A stretch of 64,000 nt of DNA from an uncultured Clostridia bacterium (GTDB lineage Bacteria > Bacillota > Clostridia > UMGS1810). Shown piece after piece: positions 8,184 through 17,458 of the stretch (position 1 is its first letter; every line of letters starts with the position of its first letter). The notes under the pieces are model-generated. The model worked only from the letters and a program-made list of their open reading frames with translations. It was not told where the DNA came from and made no database searches. Location of the stretch: the NCBI GenBank assembly GCA_934500875.1, contig CAKSTL010000001.1, forward strand, positions 200,031 to 264,030, read 5' to 3'. The translations under genes were made by a program, and so were the position numbers.

Positions 8184-10142
8184 TTATTCTTCTTTAAAAT
8201 CCTTGTTTATGTGCATTTGCCTGTATTTTCCCGGGGTTATGCCCTCAAGCTTTTTGAACACCCTTATAAAGCCAATATCGTTGGAATATCCAACCATATT
8301 GGCAATCTGAAAAACGGTGTACTTCTCGCTTTTTAGAAGCTCTTTTGCATAGTCCACCCTGACACGGGCGATATAATTCTGAAGATTTTCGCCTTTATGC
8401 TTTTTAAACAGCACCGAAAGATACTGCCCCGTTATGTTGAACTCATCCGCAATAACAGTATTGCTCAGATTGTTGTTCATATAGTGTGAGTCAATGTATT
8501 TTTCGATATCCGAAATCATCTTAAGCACACGGTTTGTCTGAATATCCCTGTAATCGGTAATGTTTTCGCAGCTTGCCGAAAGTGCCGTTATCGCCTCGTT
8601 ATACGAATTGGCAAGGCTCTCAATGCCCTTTCTGAGCGAGCTTATACTTATGCCCACCTTCACCGAAAACTCATTTGTCATTATATCGGACAAAAGCTCG
8701 CACACAAACTTTACATCTTCAATAAACGCTTCTTCGTTTTCGTCCTCAACATTAACCATAAAAACTATATTTCCCGAGGTGTCGATAATTTTTTCAAACA
8801 GATAAAGCGCAGAAAAAAGCTCGTCCGCCATATTGTTTATGGCATAATAAATTACGCTTTTTTCGTCGTCCGAATAATCTTTGATATCATTTACGCTTAC
8901 CACCACAACTGCATAATTTTCGTATATAAACGGCAGATTGTATTTTTTAAACACTTCTTCTATTGCCGCAGCATTTGCGCTTCCCGTAAGTATATCGCCG
9001 AGCGCTGCGGTTTTCATCTGCTCGCTCTGCTTTGATATTACGTCGTTCATCTTTTTGTTTCTTATGGTAAGGTCCTCAACCACCGAATGGATAAAGTCCA
9101 TTTCGTCCCGATAGTTTGTTTTAACCTCGCTGTTTCGGCTCAGCTTGTCAATTATATGCTTTATCGGCTGATAATTCTTTTTTAAAAGAAGCTGGGCAAT
9201 AAACACGCCCACAACAAGATATCCGAGCGAGAAAAGCAAAACAAGGTGCTTAAGCCGTGTAATTTCGCTCAGAAACACATCCTTTGAAAGCGCAACGGCA
9301 TAAATCCAGCCGTTTTCCTCCTTCGATTTTGTATATGTAAGCATTTCGTTTGTGTTTGAAAGCTCAATTATATCACTGTTTTTTGAAAGATATCTGACAA
9401 GTTTTTTCGGGTCGGTTTTTATGTCCTTTGAATTTTTGTATATAACATTTCCGCTTTTGTCAAGAATCATTGTAAGAGCGTCGCCGCCGCCCGAGATGGG
9501 GTTTAAAACCTTGCCGATTTTTTCGGAATCAATGCGTATCAGCAGTTTAAAATCCGACCTTTTGTAGTCGTTTTCCGGAAAGCTCTGCGAATATGTGATA
9601 TATGAATTTTCAAGCTGCCCGGACGGCGAAAAACCACTGAATTTTTTATAATCGTAAACGTTAAGATAAGACGACTCAAAATCGGAATATTCCATATTTT
9701 TATACTGCGGATTTGAATTGTAAAACGTTTTTGCGCTCATAACCTCAGAGTCGGACAAAACCGTTTCTTCTTTTGTTATGTAAAGATATACCTTATCCGC
9801 AACCTTTGTGCGTGAGCGGATTTCGTAAAGTATTCTGTTAAGCTCGATATAGTTGTTTTCTTTAAATTCGTCCGTGCTTATTCTTCCTGCGCACAAATCC
9901 GAGATTACGGGATTTGTCTCAAAATTGTCCGAAATAAGCTCAACCTCGTTTATATAGTTTTCTATAATGTGCTTCGACTGCTCAAGCATAGAAATATTGT
10001 ACTGATAAAAATACTCTTTTTTGTCTTTTTCAAAGCTTATATACGCTGCGCCGAACATTGCAAGCGAAAAAATGAGCAAAATCAAGTATGATATAAAAAA
10101 TTTGACAAACAGTTTGTTTTGATGATAAAACTTTGATTTCAA
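8184..10142 (-). CDS. Membrane-anchored AraC-family sensor-regulator
   Basis: A 652-residue transcription factor that senses outside the cell and binds DNA inside. Residues about 15-35 and 285-305 are transmembrane; the roughly 250-residue loop between them has a Cache-like extracellular character. A central cytoplasmic region follows, then a C-terminal AraC/XylS double helix-turn-helix (VIADEFNITGQYLSVLFKKH ... IANMVGYSNDIGFIRVFKK). The same architecture is seen in YesS-like and other polysaccharide-locus regulators of Firmicutes. The TTG start at 10142 is chosen because GGAGGG lies 7 bp upstream. As the last gene of the carbohydrate locus it is the obvious candidate activator of the GH28 and transporter promoters. 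Confidence 0.88.
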   Translation of the reverse strand: MKSKFYHQNKLFVKFFISYLILLIFSLAMFGAAYISFEKDKKEYFYQYNISMLEQSKHIIENYINEVELISDNFETNPVISDLCAGRISTDEFKENNYIELNRILYEIRSRTKVADKVYLYITKEETVLSDSEVMSAKTFYNSNPQYKNMEYSDFESSYLNVYDYKKFSGFSPSGQLENSYITYSQSFPENDYKRSDFKLLIRIDSEKIGKVLNPISGGGDALTMILDKSGNVIYKNSKDIKTDPKKLVRYLSKNSDIIELSNTNEMLTYTKSKEENGWIYAVALSKDVFLSEITRLKHLVLLFSLGYLVVGVFIAQLLLKKNYQPIKHIIDKLSRNSEVKTNYRDEMDFIHSVVEDLTIRNKKMNDVISKQSEQMKTAALGDILTGSANAAAIEEVFKKYNLPFIYENYAVVVVSVNDIKDYSDDEKSVIYYAINNMADELFSALYLFEKIIDTSGNIVFMVNVEDENEEAFIEDVKFVCELLSDIMTNEFSVKVGISISSLRKGIESLANSYNEAITALSASCENITDYRDIQTNRVLKMISDIEKYIDSHYMNNNLSNTVIADEFNITGQYLSVLFKKHKGENLQNYIARVRVDYAKELLKSEKYTVFQIANMVGYSNDIGFIRVFKKLEGITPGKYRQMHINKDFKEE

Positions 10143-10213
10143 ATATTTTTCCCTCCGTACAAAAAAGCATATAGCAGGCAAAAATCACCCTTTGAATACA
10201 GCGCAAAAAGGCG

Positions 10214-11713
10214 CTATATTTTAAAGCTTCCGTTTTTCCAGTTTATGAAAACGTCAATATCAGCCCCGCTTTTTGTTATTACAGGCTTTTCATCTTCACT
10301 TTTTCTTGCCTCGCAATAAAGGTCTATCGTTTCGCCGTCCGACAAAGGATATTTTTTTATTCCGTGACGGCAGGTAAGGTTTACGTCCCACACAATTTTT
10401 TTATCTCTCATATTCCCCTTTATGCCAAGAACGTATTCAATAAGCACCGCAACGGGCGCAAGACCCGTCCAGCCCACAAAATCTCCCCTTGCGGACGAAT
10501 TTTTGCCGAACGTATCGGGTGCATAATTTTCCCAGACCGTTCCCGTTTCTTCAAAGCACGCAGCAACGTTTTTCAGGTGATTTAAACCTATTTCATGTGC
10601 AAGGCGCATCTTTTTGCACCTTTCCAAACCCTTTAAAATCATATACGTCGTGGGCGCCCACACCGAGCCGCACCAATACCCTCCCGACGGAACAAAGTTT
10701 TTGTCCGAAGCCGAAAGCGACGGCACACGGTGCGCTCTGTTAAACTCATTTTTATTATCAAGGTGCGATATAAATCTTTCCAGTCTGTCATCGGGAACAG
10801 ACCCCGACACAAGCCCCCAGTATGACGCAACGCTCATAACACCGTTAAGTTTGCCGTTTCGCCATTTATCATAATAAAACGAGGTTTCATCATCCCAAAG
10901 TCCGTTGTTTATAATACTTTCAAGATTTTTAATTTCGTCCTTTAAAAATTCAGTTTCTTCGCTTCTTTTAAGCACGTTCGCCATATTTACAAGACATTTT
11001 GCGCTTAAAACCTGCTGAAAACAAGTATCTATCCAAACCTGATGACCGTGCGAAAAGCTTACGTCATAACCCTCCATAAGACGGGGCGTATTGTCCATTC
11101 CGCACCCCCACCCCGACGACCAATAGCTTCCGTCACGCCAGGTGCGGTTTTCCATATACCACTTATGGTATGCCATAAGCGGGTCAAACACCTTTGAAAG
11201 CCTTTTTTCGTCGCCGGTTGAGATATAATATTCCCACTCGCACCAGCCCATTATGTCAGGACCGGTGCTTATCGGGTCGTGGCGGGCAAAATAGTCGCCG
11301 CCGTCGCTCTCTCTTATTTCACGGCAAATAAACCCGTCCCTGTGCTGCTTTGCATAAAAATTATCCAGCGTCTTCTGAAAATCAAAAGCAAGCCGTCCGT
11401 ATTTTGCAAACATCAGAATAAACGACGTATCCCACATAAAAATCGCACCGTTGAATGCTGCGTCAATAAAATTTGTTACAAAACCGCTGTTTTCAAACGG
11501 CTTTTTGATGTTTTTAAAAGCAAGGCTCCATACCTTGTCATAGCATTTTATCGCACTGTCATACCCGTCAAGTATCGGCTCGGGAAGAAGATGCTTTATT
11601 TTTTCGTACTCCGGCAGTTCTTCGTTTTCCGCCGTCCTGCCTATAAAGGTATTGTTTTTTACATACGGTTCGTCAATATAAAAGCTTGATTCGTTTACCT
11701 GATATGTTCTCAT
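10214..11713 (-). CDS. (alpha/alpha)6-barrel glycoside hydrolase, GH63/MGH1-like
   Basis: A 499-residue protein without signal peptide, hence probably cytoplasmic. Features of the GH63/MGH1/trehalase-like barrel are visible: WDTSFILMFAKYG, GPDIMGWCEWEYY, the Trp-rich WSSGWGCGMDNTPRL and the late GGYWCGSVWAPTTYMILKGL segment. Such enzymes cut alpha-linked sugars by inversion using Asp/Glu pairs on these loops. The start at 11713 is supported by AAGGAG directly upstream and by the GH3 gene ending 13 bp before it, so a longer frame reaching back into the GH3 gene is rejected. It likely finishes imported oligosaccharides; the exact linkage is not predictable. Confidence 0.75.
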   Translation of the reverse strand: MRTYQVNESSFYIDEPYVKNNTFIGRTAENEELPEYEKIKHLLPEPILDGYDSAIKCYDKVWSLAFKNIKKPFENSGFVTNFIDAAFNGAIFMWDTSFILMFAKYGRLAFDFQKTLDNFYAKQHRDGFICREIRESDGGDYFARHDPISTGPDIMGWCEWEYYISTGDEKRLSKVFDPLMAYHKWYMENRTWRDGSYWSSGWGCGMDNTPRLMEGYDVSFSHGHQVWIDTCFQQVLSAKCLVNMANVLKRSEETEFLKDEIKNLESIINNGLWDDETSFYYDKWRNGKLNGVMSVASYWGLVSGSVPDDRLERFISHLDNKNEFNRAHRVPSLSASDKNFVPSGGYWCGSVWAPTTYMILKGLERCKKMRLAHEIGLNHLKNVAACFEETGTVWENYAPDTFGKNSSARGDFVGWTGLAPVAVLIEYVLGIKGNMRDKKIVWDVNLTCRHGIKKYPLSDGETIDLYCEARKSEDEKPVITKSGADIDVFINWKNGSFKI

Positions 11714-11726
11714 TTTTTCTCCTTTT

Positions 11727-13280
11727 TTAAAGTTCCACGGGCGAGAACGACGAAAACTCTGTGTCGCCCAATGCCGCCGAAACAAAGGCTTCAACGCTCG
11801 GCGAAAGCATAGAATATGCGTTCACAAAAGTTTTTGCACGTTCAAAATACTGATTCATAAAATACGGCGAGCCGAACGACACAACCGCCGTTTTGTCCAC
11901 TGCCGTCTGAAGTGATATTGCAACCTTTTGCGCCTCGGTTGAATAAAAATCCAAAAATCCGATAGGTCTGAAAGGTCTTGAAAACAGAGCGTACAAAATA
12001 AGGTCGTATCCGTCTGTTTCGGTCTTTTTTATGCCGTCCTTAAGATAACTTACGTCAAATCCCTTTTCGCAAAGAAGGTCACAAAGAAGCTTTCCTTCCT
12101 CAAAAGCGGGGATATGATGCGTTATCGGAATTACCGCAATTTTTTTGAATTTTTCTTTTGTAAGCGGAAAGATTTTTGCGTTGTCCCTCATTAAAGTAAC
12201 CGACTTTTCCGCAACGTTTTTCTGCGTGTTTTTAACAAATTCCCTGTCCTTTTCACTAAGCGCAACTGCGTGGTTATCCTTCTTGAAAAGTCCCATTTTT
12301 TCTTTCATTGAAAGTATTCTTCCCACTGCGTCGTCAAGTCTTGACATTGGAATATATCCGTTTTCAATTGCCTCGGTCATATTTTTAACATAGTTTTCCG
12401 ACGGCCAGAGCATCATATCGCAGCCTGCCTTAAAGCTTTCAATCTGCGCAATGTCCTCGGTCTTGTACCAACCGTTAAAGCCGCCCATTCCGAGTGCGTC
12501 GGTAACAACAACGCCGTCAAATCCCATTTCGTTTTTGAGAAGATTTGTAATAAGCTCGTGCGAGAGCGTTGACGGAAGCTTCATTCCGTTTTCAAACACT
12601 TCTTTCTGATATGACGGCAGTGTTATATGACCGCCCATTATTGAATAAACACCCGATTTTATTACTTCTTCAAAAACCTTACCCGATTTTTTCTTCCATT
12701 CGTCAAACGGAAGGGTGTTGTTTGTTGTTACAATATGCTGGTCACGCCAGTCAAGTCCGTCACCGGGAAAATGCTTTGCGCAGGCGGCAAGACCGTTATC
12801 CTGCATACCCTTTATAACCTGCGGCAAAAGTTTGATTGCCAGATTTACGTCGTCCGTAAGACCTCTTACGTTTACAAGCGGATTTCTTTTGTTTATATTT
12901 AAATCGCACACGGGCGAAAACGACCAGTTTGCGCCGACGCTTTTTGCTTCCAGCGCAGTAGCTTTTCCGTAATCGTATGCCAGCTTTTCGCTGTTCGCCG
13001 CACCAAGGCTCATAAGGTACGGAAGAGGTGTAAGACCTTTTAACATACTGCCGCAGCCGTTTTCAAAATCAGACGTTATAAGTATTGGAATATCGGCATT
13101 GTCTATGTACTGCGCCAGAGTGTTTCTTGCCGCCTCAAGACCCATTTCGTCCGCTTCGGTAATTATTTCGCCGAAAAAGAATGCCGCACCGATTTTGTCC
13201 GATATAAACTTATCCTTATCAACCTTAATTACCACCGTCTGAAGTATTTTTTCCTTAAGTGTCATATCGCTGATTTTCAT
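11727..13280 (-). CDS. Family 3 glycoside hydrolase, NagZ-like
   Basis: A 517-residue GH3 protein without a signal peptide. The TIM-barrel domain has KHFPGDG near residue 165, the DWRDQH stretch that corresponds to the Asp-His general acid/base loop of NagZ-type enzymes, and VVTDALGMGG near 265 with the probable Asp nucleophile. A shortened C-terminal domain follows. GH3 members remove beta-linked N-acetylglucosamine, glucose or xylose from non-reducing ends. NagZ itself recycles peptidoglycan, but the location 9 bp after a huge secreted hydrolase gene and 13 bp before another hydrolase gene points to processing of imported glycan oligomers. No proteins of cell-wall recycling are nearby. Confidence 0.85.
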   Translation of the reverse strand: MKISDMTLKEKILQTVVIKVDKDKFISDKIGAAFFFGEIITEADEMGLEAARNTLAQYIDNADIPILITSDFENGCGSMLKGLTPLPYLMSLGAANSEKLAYDYGKATALEAKSVGANWSFSPVCDLNINKRNPLVNVRGLTDDVNLAIKLLPQVIKGMQDNGLAACAKHFPGDGLDWRDQHIVTTNNTLPFDEWKKKSGKVFEEVIKSGVYSIMGGHITLPSYQKEVFENGMKLPSTLSHELITNLLKNEMGFDGVVVTDALGMGGFNGWYKTEDIAQIESFKAGCDMMLWPSENYVKNMTEAIENGYIPMSRLDDAVGRILSMKEKMGLFKKDNHAVALSEKDREFVKNTQKNVAEKSVTLMRDNAKIFPLTKEKFKKIAVIPITHHIPAFEEGKLLCDLLCEKGFDVSYLKDGIKKTETDGYDLILYALFSRPFRPIGFLDFYSTEAQKVAISLQTAVDKTAVVSFGSPYFMNQYFERAKTFVNAYSMLSPSVEAFVSAALGDTEFSSFSPVEL

Positions 13281-13288
13281 TTTTCATC

Positions 13289-16200
13289 CTACCCTTCGAT
13301 TTTGACAAACAGCGGCGTATATTCCGAAAGCGTAATTTTATCAATATACTCATTTTTTCGCAAATCATAGAATTTTTCTATCTTTTTGCCGTCAATGGTC
13401 ACTTCCGCTTCCTTTTCCTCTCCCCATACATACCGGCACAAATTCAGCAAATATCCGCCCTCATACGGCACGCATATCCACTCCGTCCTGTCAATGCTTC
13501 TGCCTGTTTCCTTATCGGTAATTTTCACATTTGTAAGGTTCATACTGCCAATAACGTCCGATATTGTTTCGGGAAGGTTAACAGCCGTTGTTATGTCTTT
13601 TTTTGAATTTACGTCGGTTTTAATTATAACAGCATTTTTGTAAATAATCAATACCGTATTTTCATTTCTTTCCTGATTAAATTCATTTTTATAAAGACTG
13701 TCCTCGCCGATTATAACAAGCTTTCCGCCTCTTTGAACAAATTTTTCTATCGCAGAGAAGGTTTCGTCCGTAACCGAGGTGCACTCGGGAATTATAAGAA
13801 GATTGTAATCGTCAAGCTTGTAAAGCTGGCTCTCCGTCAAAAGAAGCGGTTTTAAGCCGTTAAAGAGCACATTTGAATAAGCGGCAAGAAGGCTGCTCTG
13901 GAACGATGGCTTAAAGCTGTACGAATTTTCGGAATAAAGTATTGCCGCACTCCTTTTTGCATTTTGCACCGCAGTTATTTCGTATGACAGACGGTTAAAG
14001 TCCAGAAACGCCCTTACGTGTCCCGATAAAAGGTCTGCACGTGCCGCAAGATTTGTGTTCATCCAGGTTGTGCCGGTAAGATACTGCTCCTCCCTTTCAA
14101 GCACCCACAAAATGCTTTCGGCTCTGTTGTGCATCACTCCCTGCCAAGCGTCCGCCATTGCGTGCTTATACATTTTCGGCGATTTGTCAATAACCTTGCT
14201 GTCCATCTGAAAATGGTCCTCGGAGTTTACAACCGGCGCTTCTTTTATCGACGACAGCAAATCATACCATTCAAGCTTTGCCAAAAGCGACTGCTTCTGA
14301 TGATTGTACGCCGTGTTTGCGTCGTTTCCGTTGTAGTCGAAATAAGGCGCAAGCTTTTCGTAATTTTCGCCCTTGGTAAGCGCACTTCTTCCGTAATCGA
14401 GCGTTATGGGAAGAAGCTTTGCATGCGTTGGCATATCGGGATTAAATTCCTTTACATATCCGCAAAGCGTTCCGAGATAATCGGTTAAAACGTCCGCATT
14501 AAATTCCATAACATTTTTGTAAAGAAGTGTGAATTCGCTCTGCGATTTCATATCAACATCTTCAAATTTTTCATAGTTTGTGCCGCATAAACGGTTAAGA
14601 TTTTCAATATCGCCGTATATTTTTCTGATATACTCATACCACATAGGCTTGTAATACTCTGTGTTGTATGCATATGTATAAGGCTCGTTTGCCACGCATA
14701 CGCTGTCCACAACGTTGCTCTTGTTTACGATATTCATAGTTGCGGCAACATATTCGTGAAGTATCTTTTTAACCTCAGGATGCGCTGTGTTAAACTTAAG
14801 ATATTCGCCGTAAAGTGCGTTTTTGTCCAGCACGTCGGGATAATTTAAGTTTACAAATTCGGGCCAGTAGTTTGCCGCAAGAAGTATGCCCACCTTTTGA
14901 TTTGCCTGTTCAAATTCTTTTAATCTGCACTCAAATTCACGAAGATATCCGTCGTAATAATCGTATTCTTTAACGTTTGTATCGGCACCTTTTTCAAAAT
15001 CGCCGTTTTTTATAAGGTTTTTGTCGCTGCCAATCTCTTTTATAAAAATATCGTCAATATAAAGCTTTTCTGTCGGCGCCTGAAGGGTTATTATAAATTC
15101 AAGCGTGTTGTCGTCCGCCGCCGTTGTGTATGTGCCGGAATAGTCAACCCAGTCCGTGCTTGCTTTTATATAATTTTCCTTCCGCTGCGAAAGACCGTAG
15201 TTTGACGAAATAAGCTTGTGACACGCAAAATAAACGCCGTCAACCTTTGCACCCTTTGCAGACAGACCGAATTTATAGGTTGTGTTCGGCTTGCAGGCAA
15301 CAGACTGCCTTAAATATATAGTCCTGCCGTTTCCCCACGGCGTTGTGCGCTCGAGTTTAAGTGCATATTTTCCGTTTTTCACACTCTCGCCCGACACCGC
15401 AACGGTTCTGTCAACCGCCGTTTTCGTGCGCTGATACAAATTCCAGTCCGGAACCTCGCACCACTGGGTTATAACGTCATAAAGCTTTAAACTGAGCATA
15501 TTCATATTTGCGCCGAGCTTTGCAAATTCGGCATATTCTTCCTCGCCCTGAACAAAGTTGCAGAAACCGTTCAAAAACATAGGACGTCTTTCGACCGTGC
15601 CGTTTATTTCCATATCCGCAATAAATCCCGTTGCGGTTTTTTCAATGCTGCTGTTCACATACTTCGGAACGGCATACGCTTTTTTCCCGCCGCTCAAATA
15701 TTTTTCAAGGTTTTCTTTGTTTTGAGCAAAAATATCGTTAAGGCAATTGTAGGTATAAAGTATTCTGTCAAATGCGCCGTACTTTTCCGCATCCTCTTTC
15801 ATATATTTTAAATACATTTCAAAAATTGTAAGGTCTGCCGTTTCGTAATCTGTCGGAATGTCGTTTCCTTTGCACTTTTCAACCAGAGCTTTAAATTCAG
15901 TGTACTTTGCGCTGCATTCGTCGTAAAGCTTTAAGTACATTGCATAATCGGGAATTACCGTAAGCTCGTATGAAACAGTATCGGCATTTTCATCACCCTG
16001 TTTTTTTACCGAAACGTCAAATTTTTGCAATCCCGCCTTTTCAAAAGTGTTGTAAAACCTTACCTTTGCACACCCGAGCGGCGGAAGATTTACCTTAACC
16101 GTCTTTTTGTCGGGAAATGTGACAAGATACTCTGCGTAATCGTTTAAAAAGCTTTGCAGAACAAGCATAAACGGCTGTTTCTGCGAAACAAAAACCTCAC

Positions 16201-17443
16201 TGTCACCCTCTATAGTCGAAAAATATCCCGACTTGAAATTCTCTGCAATGTAGAGCATGGGAAACTGCTCCGCATTTTTTGCCGAGGCAATTCCCGGCGA
16301 AATCTGCTGTGCGTATTTTCGCTGATATACGTCGTTGTCATTGTCGTTTACAATCGCACTGAACTGAAATTTTTCAGGCATCCCCGACGTGAAGGCGGTC
16401 CACGGAACGGTGAGAAAATACTCCGAAATATCGCCGTTTCGCACTCCTTTTGCCGATACATCCTCATTTGTGCAGTAAACCTTTCCGGTATCTTTATCAA
16501 AGCTTGCTCCCACCTCAAGCTTAAAGGTGTTGCGCTCGGGCGCAAAGGCAACCTGCACACTGTCGCCCGACCAGTAGGACGAATTTAAAAACGAATGGTG
16601 CGTATCGTCCTTTACGTTGAAATAAATATAAAAATTTTCGCCATCGTAGGCATATTTTACATAACTTTCGTTGTTTACCTCGCTTACCTCTTTGTTTGTA
16701 AAATATGCGTCGGTGATGTTCACCCTCTCAAAGTCTGCCCAGTCAATTTCATCAGCACTTTTAACTTCGGTTTTTGTGCGGAAAATGGGTATGCTTTTTG
16801 ACATTTCCAAAAATTTTTCGGTGTCAACAATTGTAAGGTCAGCCGTTTCAACCTCCGAGCTGTCGTAAGCAGCGTCGTTTACGGCTGTTTTTACATCATC
16901 CTCAAAACCTGCGTTGGATATAAGGTTTTCACCCTCCCTTTTGCCGTTTACGCATTTGTAGAGATAAACATCGTCGGCATAAAACGCTTTTGCGGTATCA
17001 ACAACCGTTATGTTAAAGGTCTGATTTCCCGTGTTTCCGGTATATGTATTCTGAAATTCGTAATTTGTCCAGTCCGAATTTTTTGAAAACGGCACAAGAG
17101 AAGATTTATTGCCGAAAAATGTTATTTCAGCACCGGCAACGTTCTCTGCCTTAACCTTTATACCGTAAATATAGGTTGTGTCCTTCTCAAGCTTGACGTT
17201 CTGAAATATTCTCATATACCGTGAGCCGTCGTATGATGTATTGTTTGTTATTTTCACTGCGTGGCTGCCGTCCGAAAGCGTTACGACATTCACCGTTGCG
17301 TCAGGCTCGTTTGATATAAATTTTGACCAGCCCGAAACAAAGCTCTGCGTCACCTGCGCCGCCATGGCGCTAAGGCCTATGCAGGACAAAACAATGCTTG
17401 CGGCAACAGCTCCCGATAAAAATTTTTGCAAAAACCTCTTCAT
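13289..17443 (-). CDS. Giant secreted GH42-like glycoside hydrolase with carbohydrate-binding modules
   Basis: A 1384-residue secreted protein with a signal peptide cleaved near AMAA (residue 29). Visible regions in order: a CBM4/9-like jelly roll (about 35-180), a CBM9/DOMON-like sugar-binding region (about 210-400), a beta-rich and helical spacer, and a GH42-type clan A catalytic barrel from about 620 to 1130. The barrel carries the probable acid/base Glu in VCVANEP (Glu920) and the probable nucleophile in VNSEDHF (Glu1075). A GH42-like trimerisation domain (GGKLVIIGED) and a small beta domain end it. A second jelly roll (about 680-810) interrupts the barrel between early strands. The next gene upstream is a paralogue. 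The likely activity is on beta-galactosides or related chains; this is inferred only. Confidence 0.78.
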   Translation of the reverse strand: MKRFLQKFLSGAVAASIVLSCIGLSAMAAQVTQSFVSGWSKFISNEPDATVNVVTLSDGSHAVKITNNTSYDGSRYMRIFQNVKLEKDTTYIYGIKVKAENVAGAEITFFGNKSSLVPFSKNSDWTNYEFQNTYTGNTGNQTFNITVVDTAKAFYADDVYLYKCVNGKREGENLISNAGFEDDVKTAVNDAAYDSSEVETADLTIVDTEKFLEMSKSIPIFRTKTEVKSADEIDWADFERVNITDAYFTNKEVSEVNNESYVKYAYDGENFYIYFNVKDDTHHSFLNSSYWSGDSVQVAFAPERNTFKLEVGASFDKDTGKVYCTNEDVSAKGVRNGDISEYFLTVPWTAFTSGMPEKFQFSAIVNDNDNDVYQRKYAQQISPGIASAKNAEQFPMLYIAENFKSGYFSTIEGDSEVFVSQKQPFMLVLQSFLNDYAEYLVTFPDKKTVKVNLPPLGCAKVRFYNTFEKAGLQKFDVSVKKQGDENADTVSYELTVIPDYAMYLKLYDECSAKYTEFKALVEKCKGNDIPTDYETADLTIFEMYLKYMKEDAEKYGAFDRILYTYNCLNDIFAQNKENLEKYLSGGKKAYAVPKYVNSSIEKTATGFIADMEINGTVERRPMFLNGFCNFVQGEEEYAEFAKLGANMNMLSLKLYDVITQWCEVPDWNLYQRTKTAVDRTVAVSGESVKNGKYALKLERTTPWGNGRTIYLRQSVACKPNTTYKFGLSAKGAKVDGVYFACHKLISSNYGLSQRKENYIKASTDWVDYSGTYTTAADDNTLEFIITLQAPTEKLYIDDIFIKEIGSDKNLIKNGDFEKGADTNVKEYDYYDGYLREFECRLKEFEQANQKVGILLAANYWPEFVNLNYPDVLDKNALYGEYLKFNTAHPEVKKILHEYVAATMNIVNKSNVVDSVCVANEPYTYAYNTEYYKPMWYEYIRKIYGDIENLNRLCGTNYEKFEDVDMKSQSEFTLLYKNVMEFNADVLTDYLGTLCGYVKEFNPDMPTHAKLLPITLDYGRSALTKGENYEKLAPYFDYNGNDANTAYNHQKQSLLAKLEWYDLLSSIKEAPVVNSEDHFQMDSKVIDKSPKMYKHAMADAWQGVMHNRAESILWVLEREEQYLTGTTWMNTNLAARADLLSGHVRAFLDFNRLSYEITAVQNAKRSAAILYSENSYSFKPSFQSSLLAAYSNVLFNGLKPLLLTESQLYKLDDYNLLIIPECTSVTDETFSAIEKFVQRGGKLVIIGEDSLYKNEFNQERNENTVLIIYKNAVIIKTDVNSKKDITTAVNLPETISDVIGSMNLTNVKITDKETGRSIDRTEWICVPYEGGYLLNLCRYVWGEEKEAEVTIDGKKIEKFYDLRKNEYIDKITLSEYTPLFVKIEG

Positions 17444-17458
17444 AGCGTTTTCTCCCCT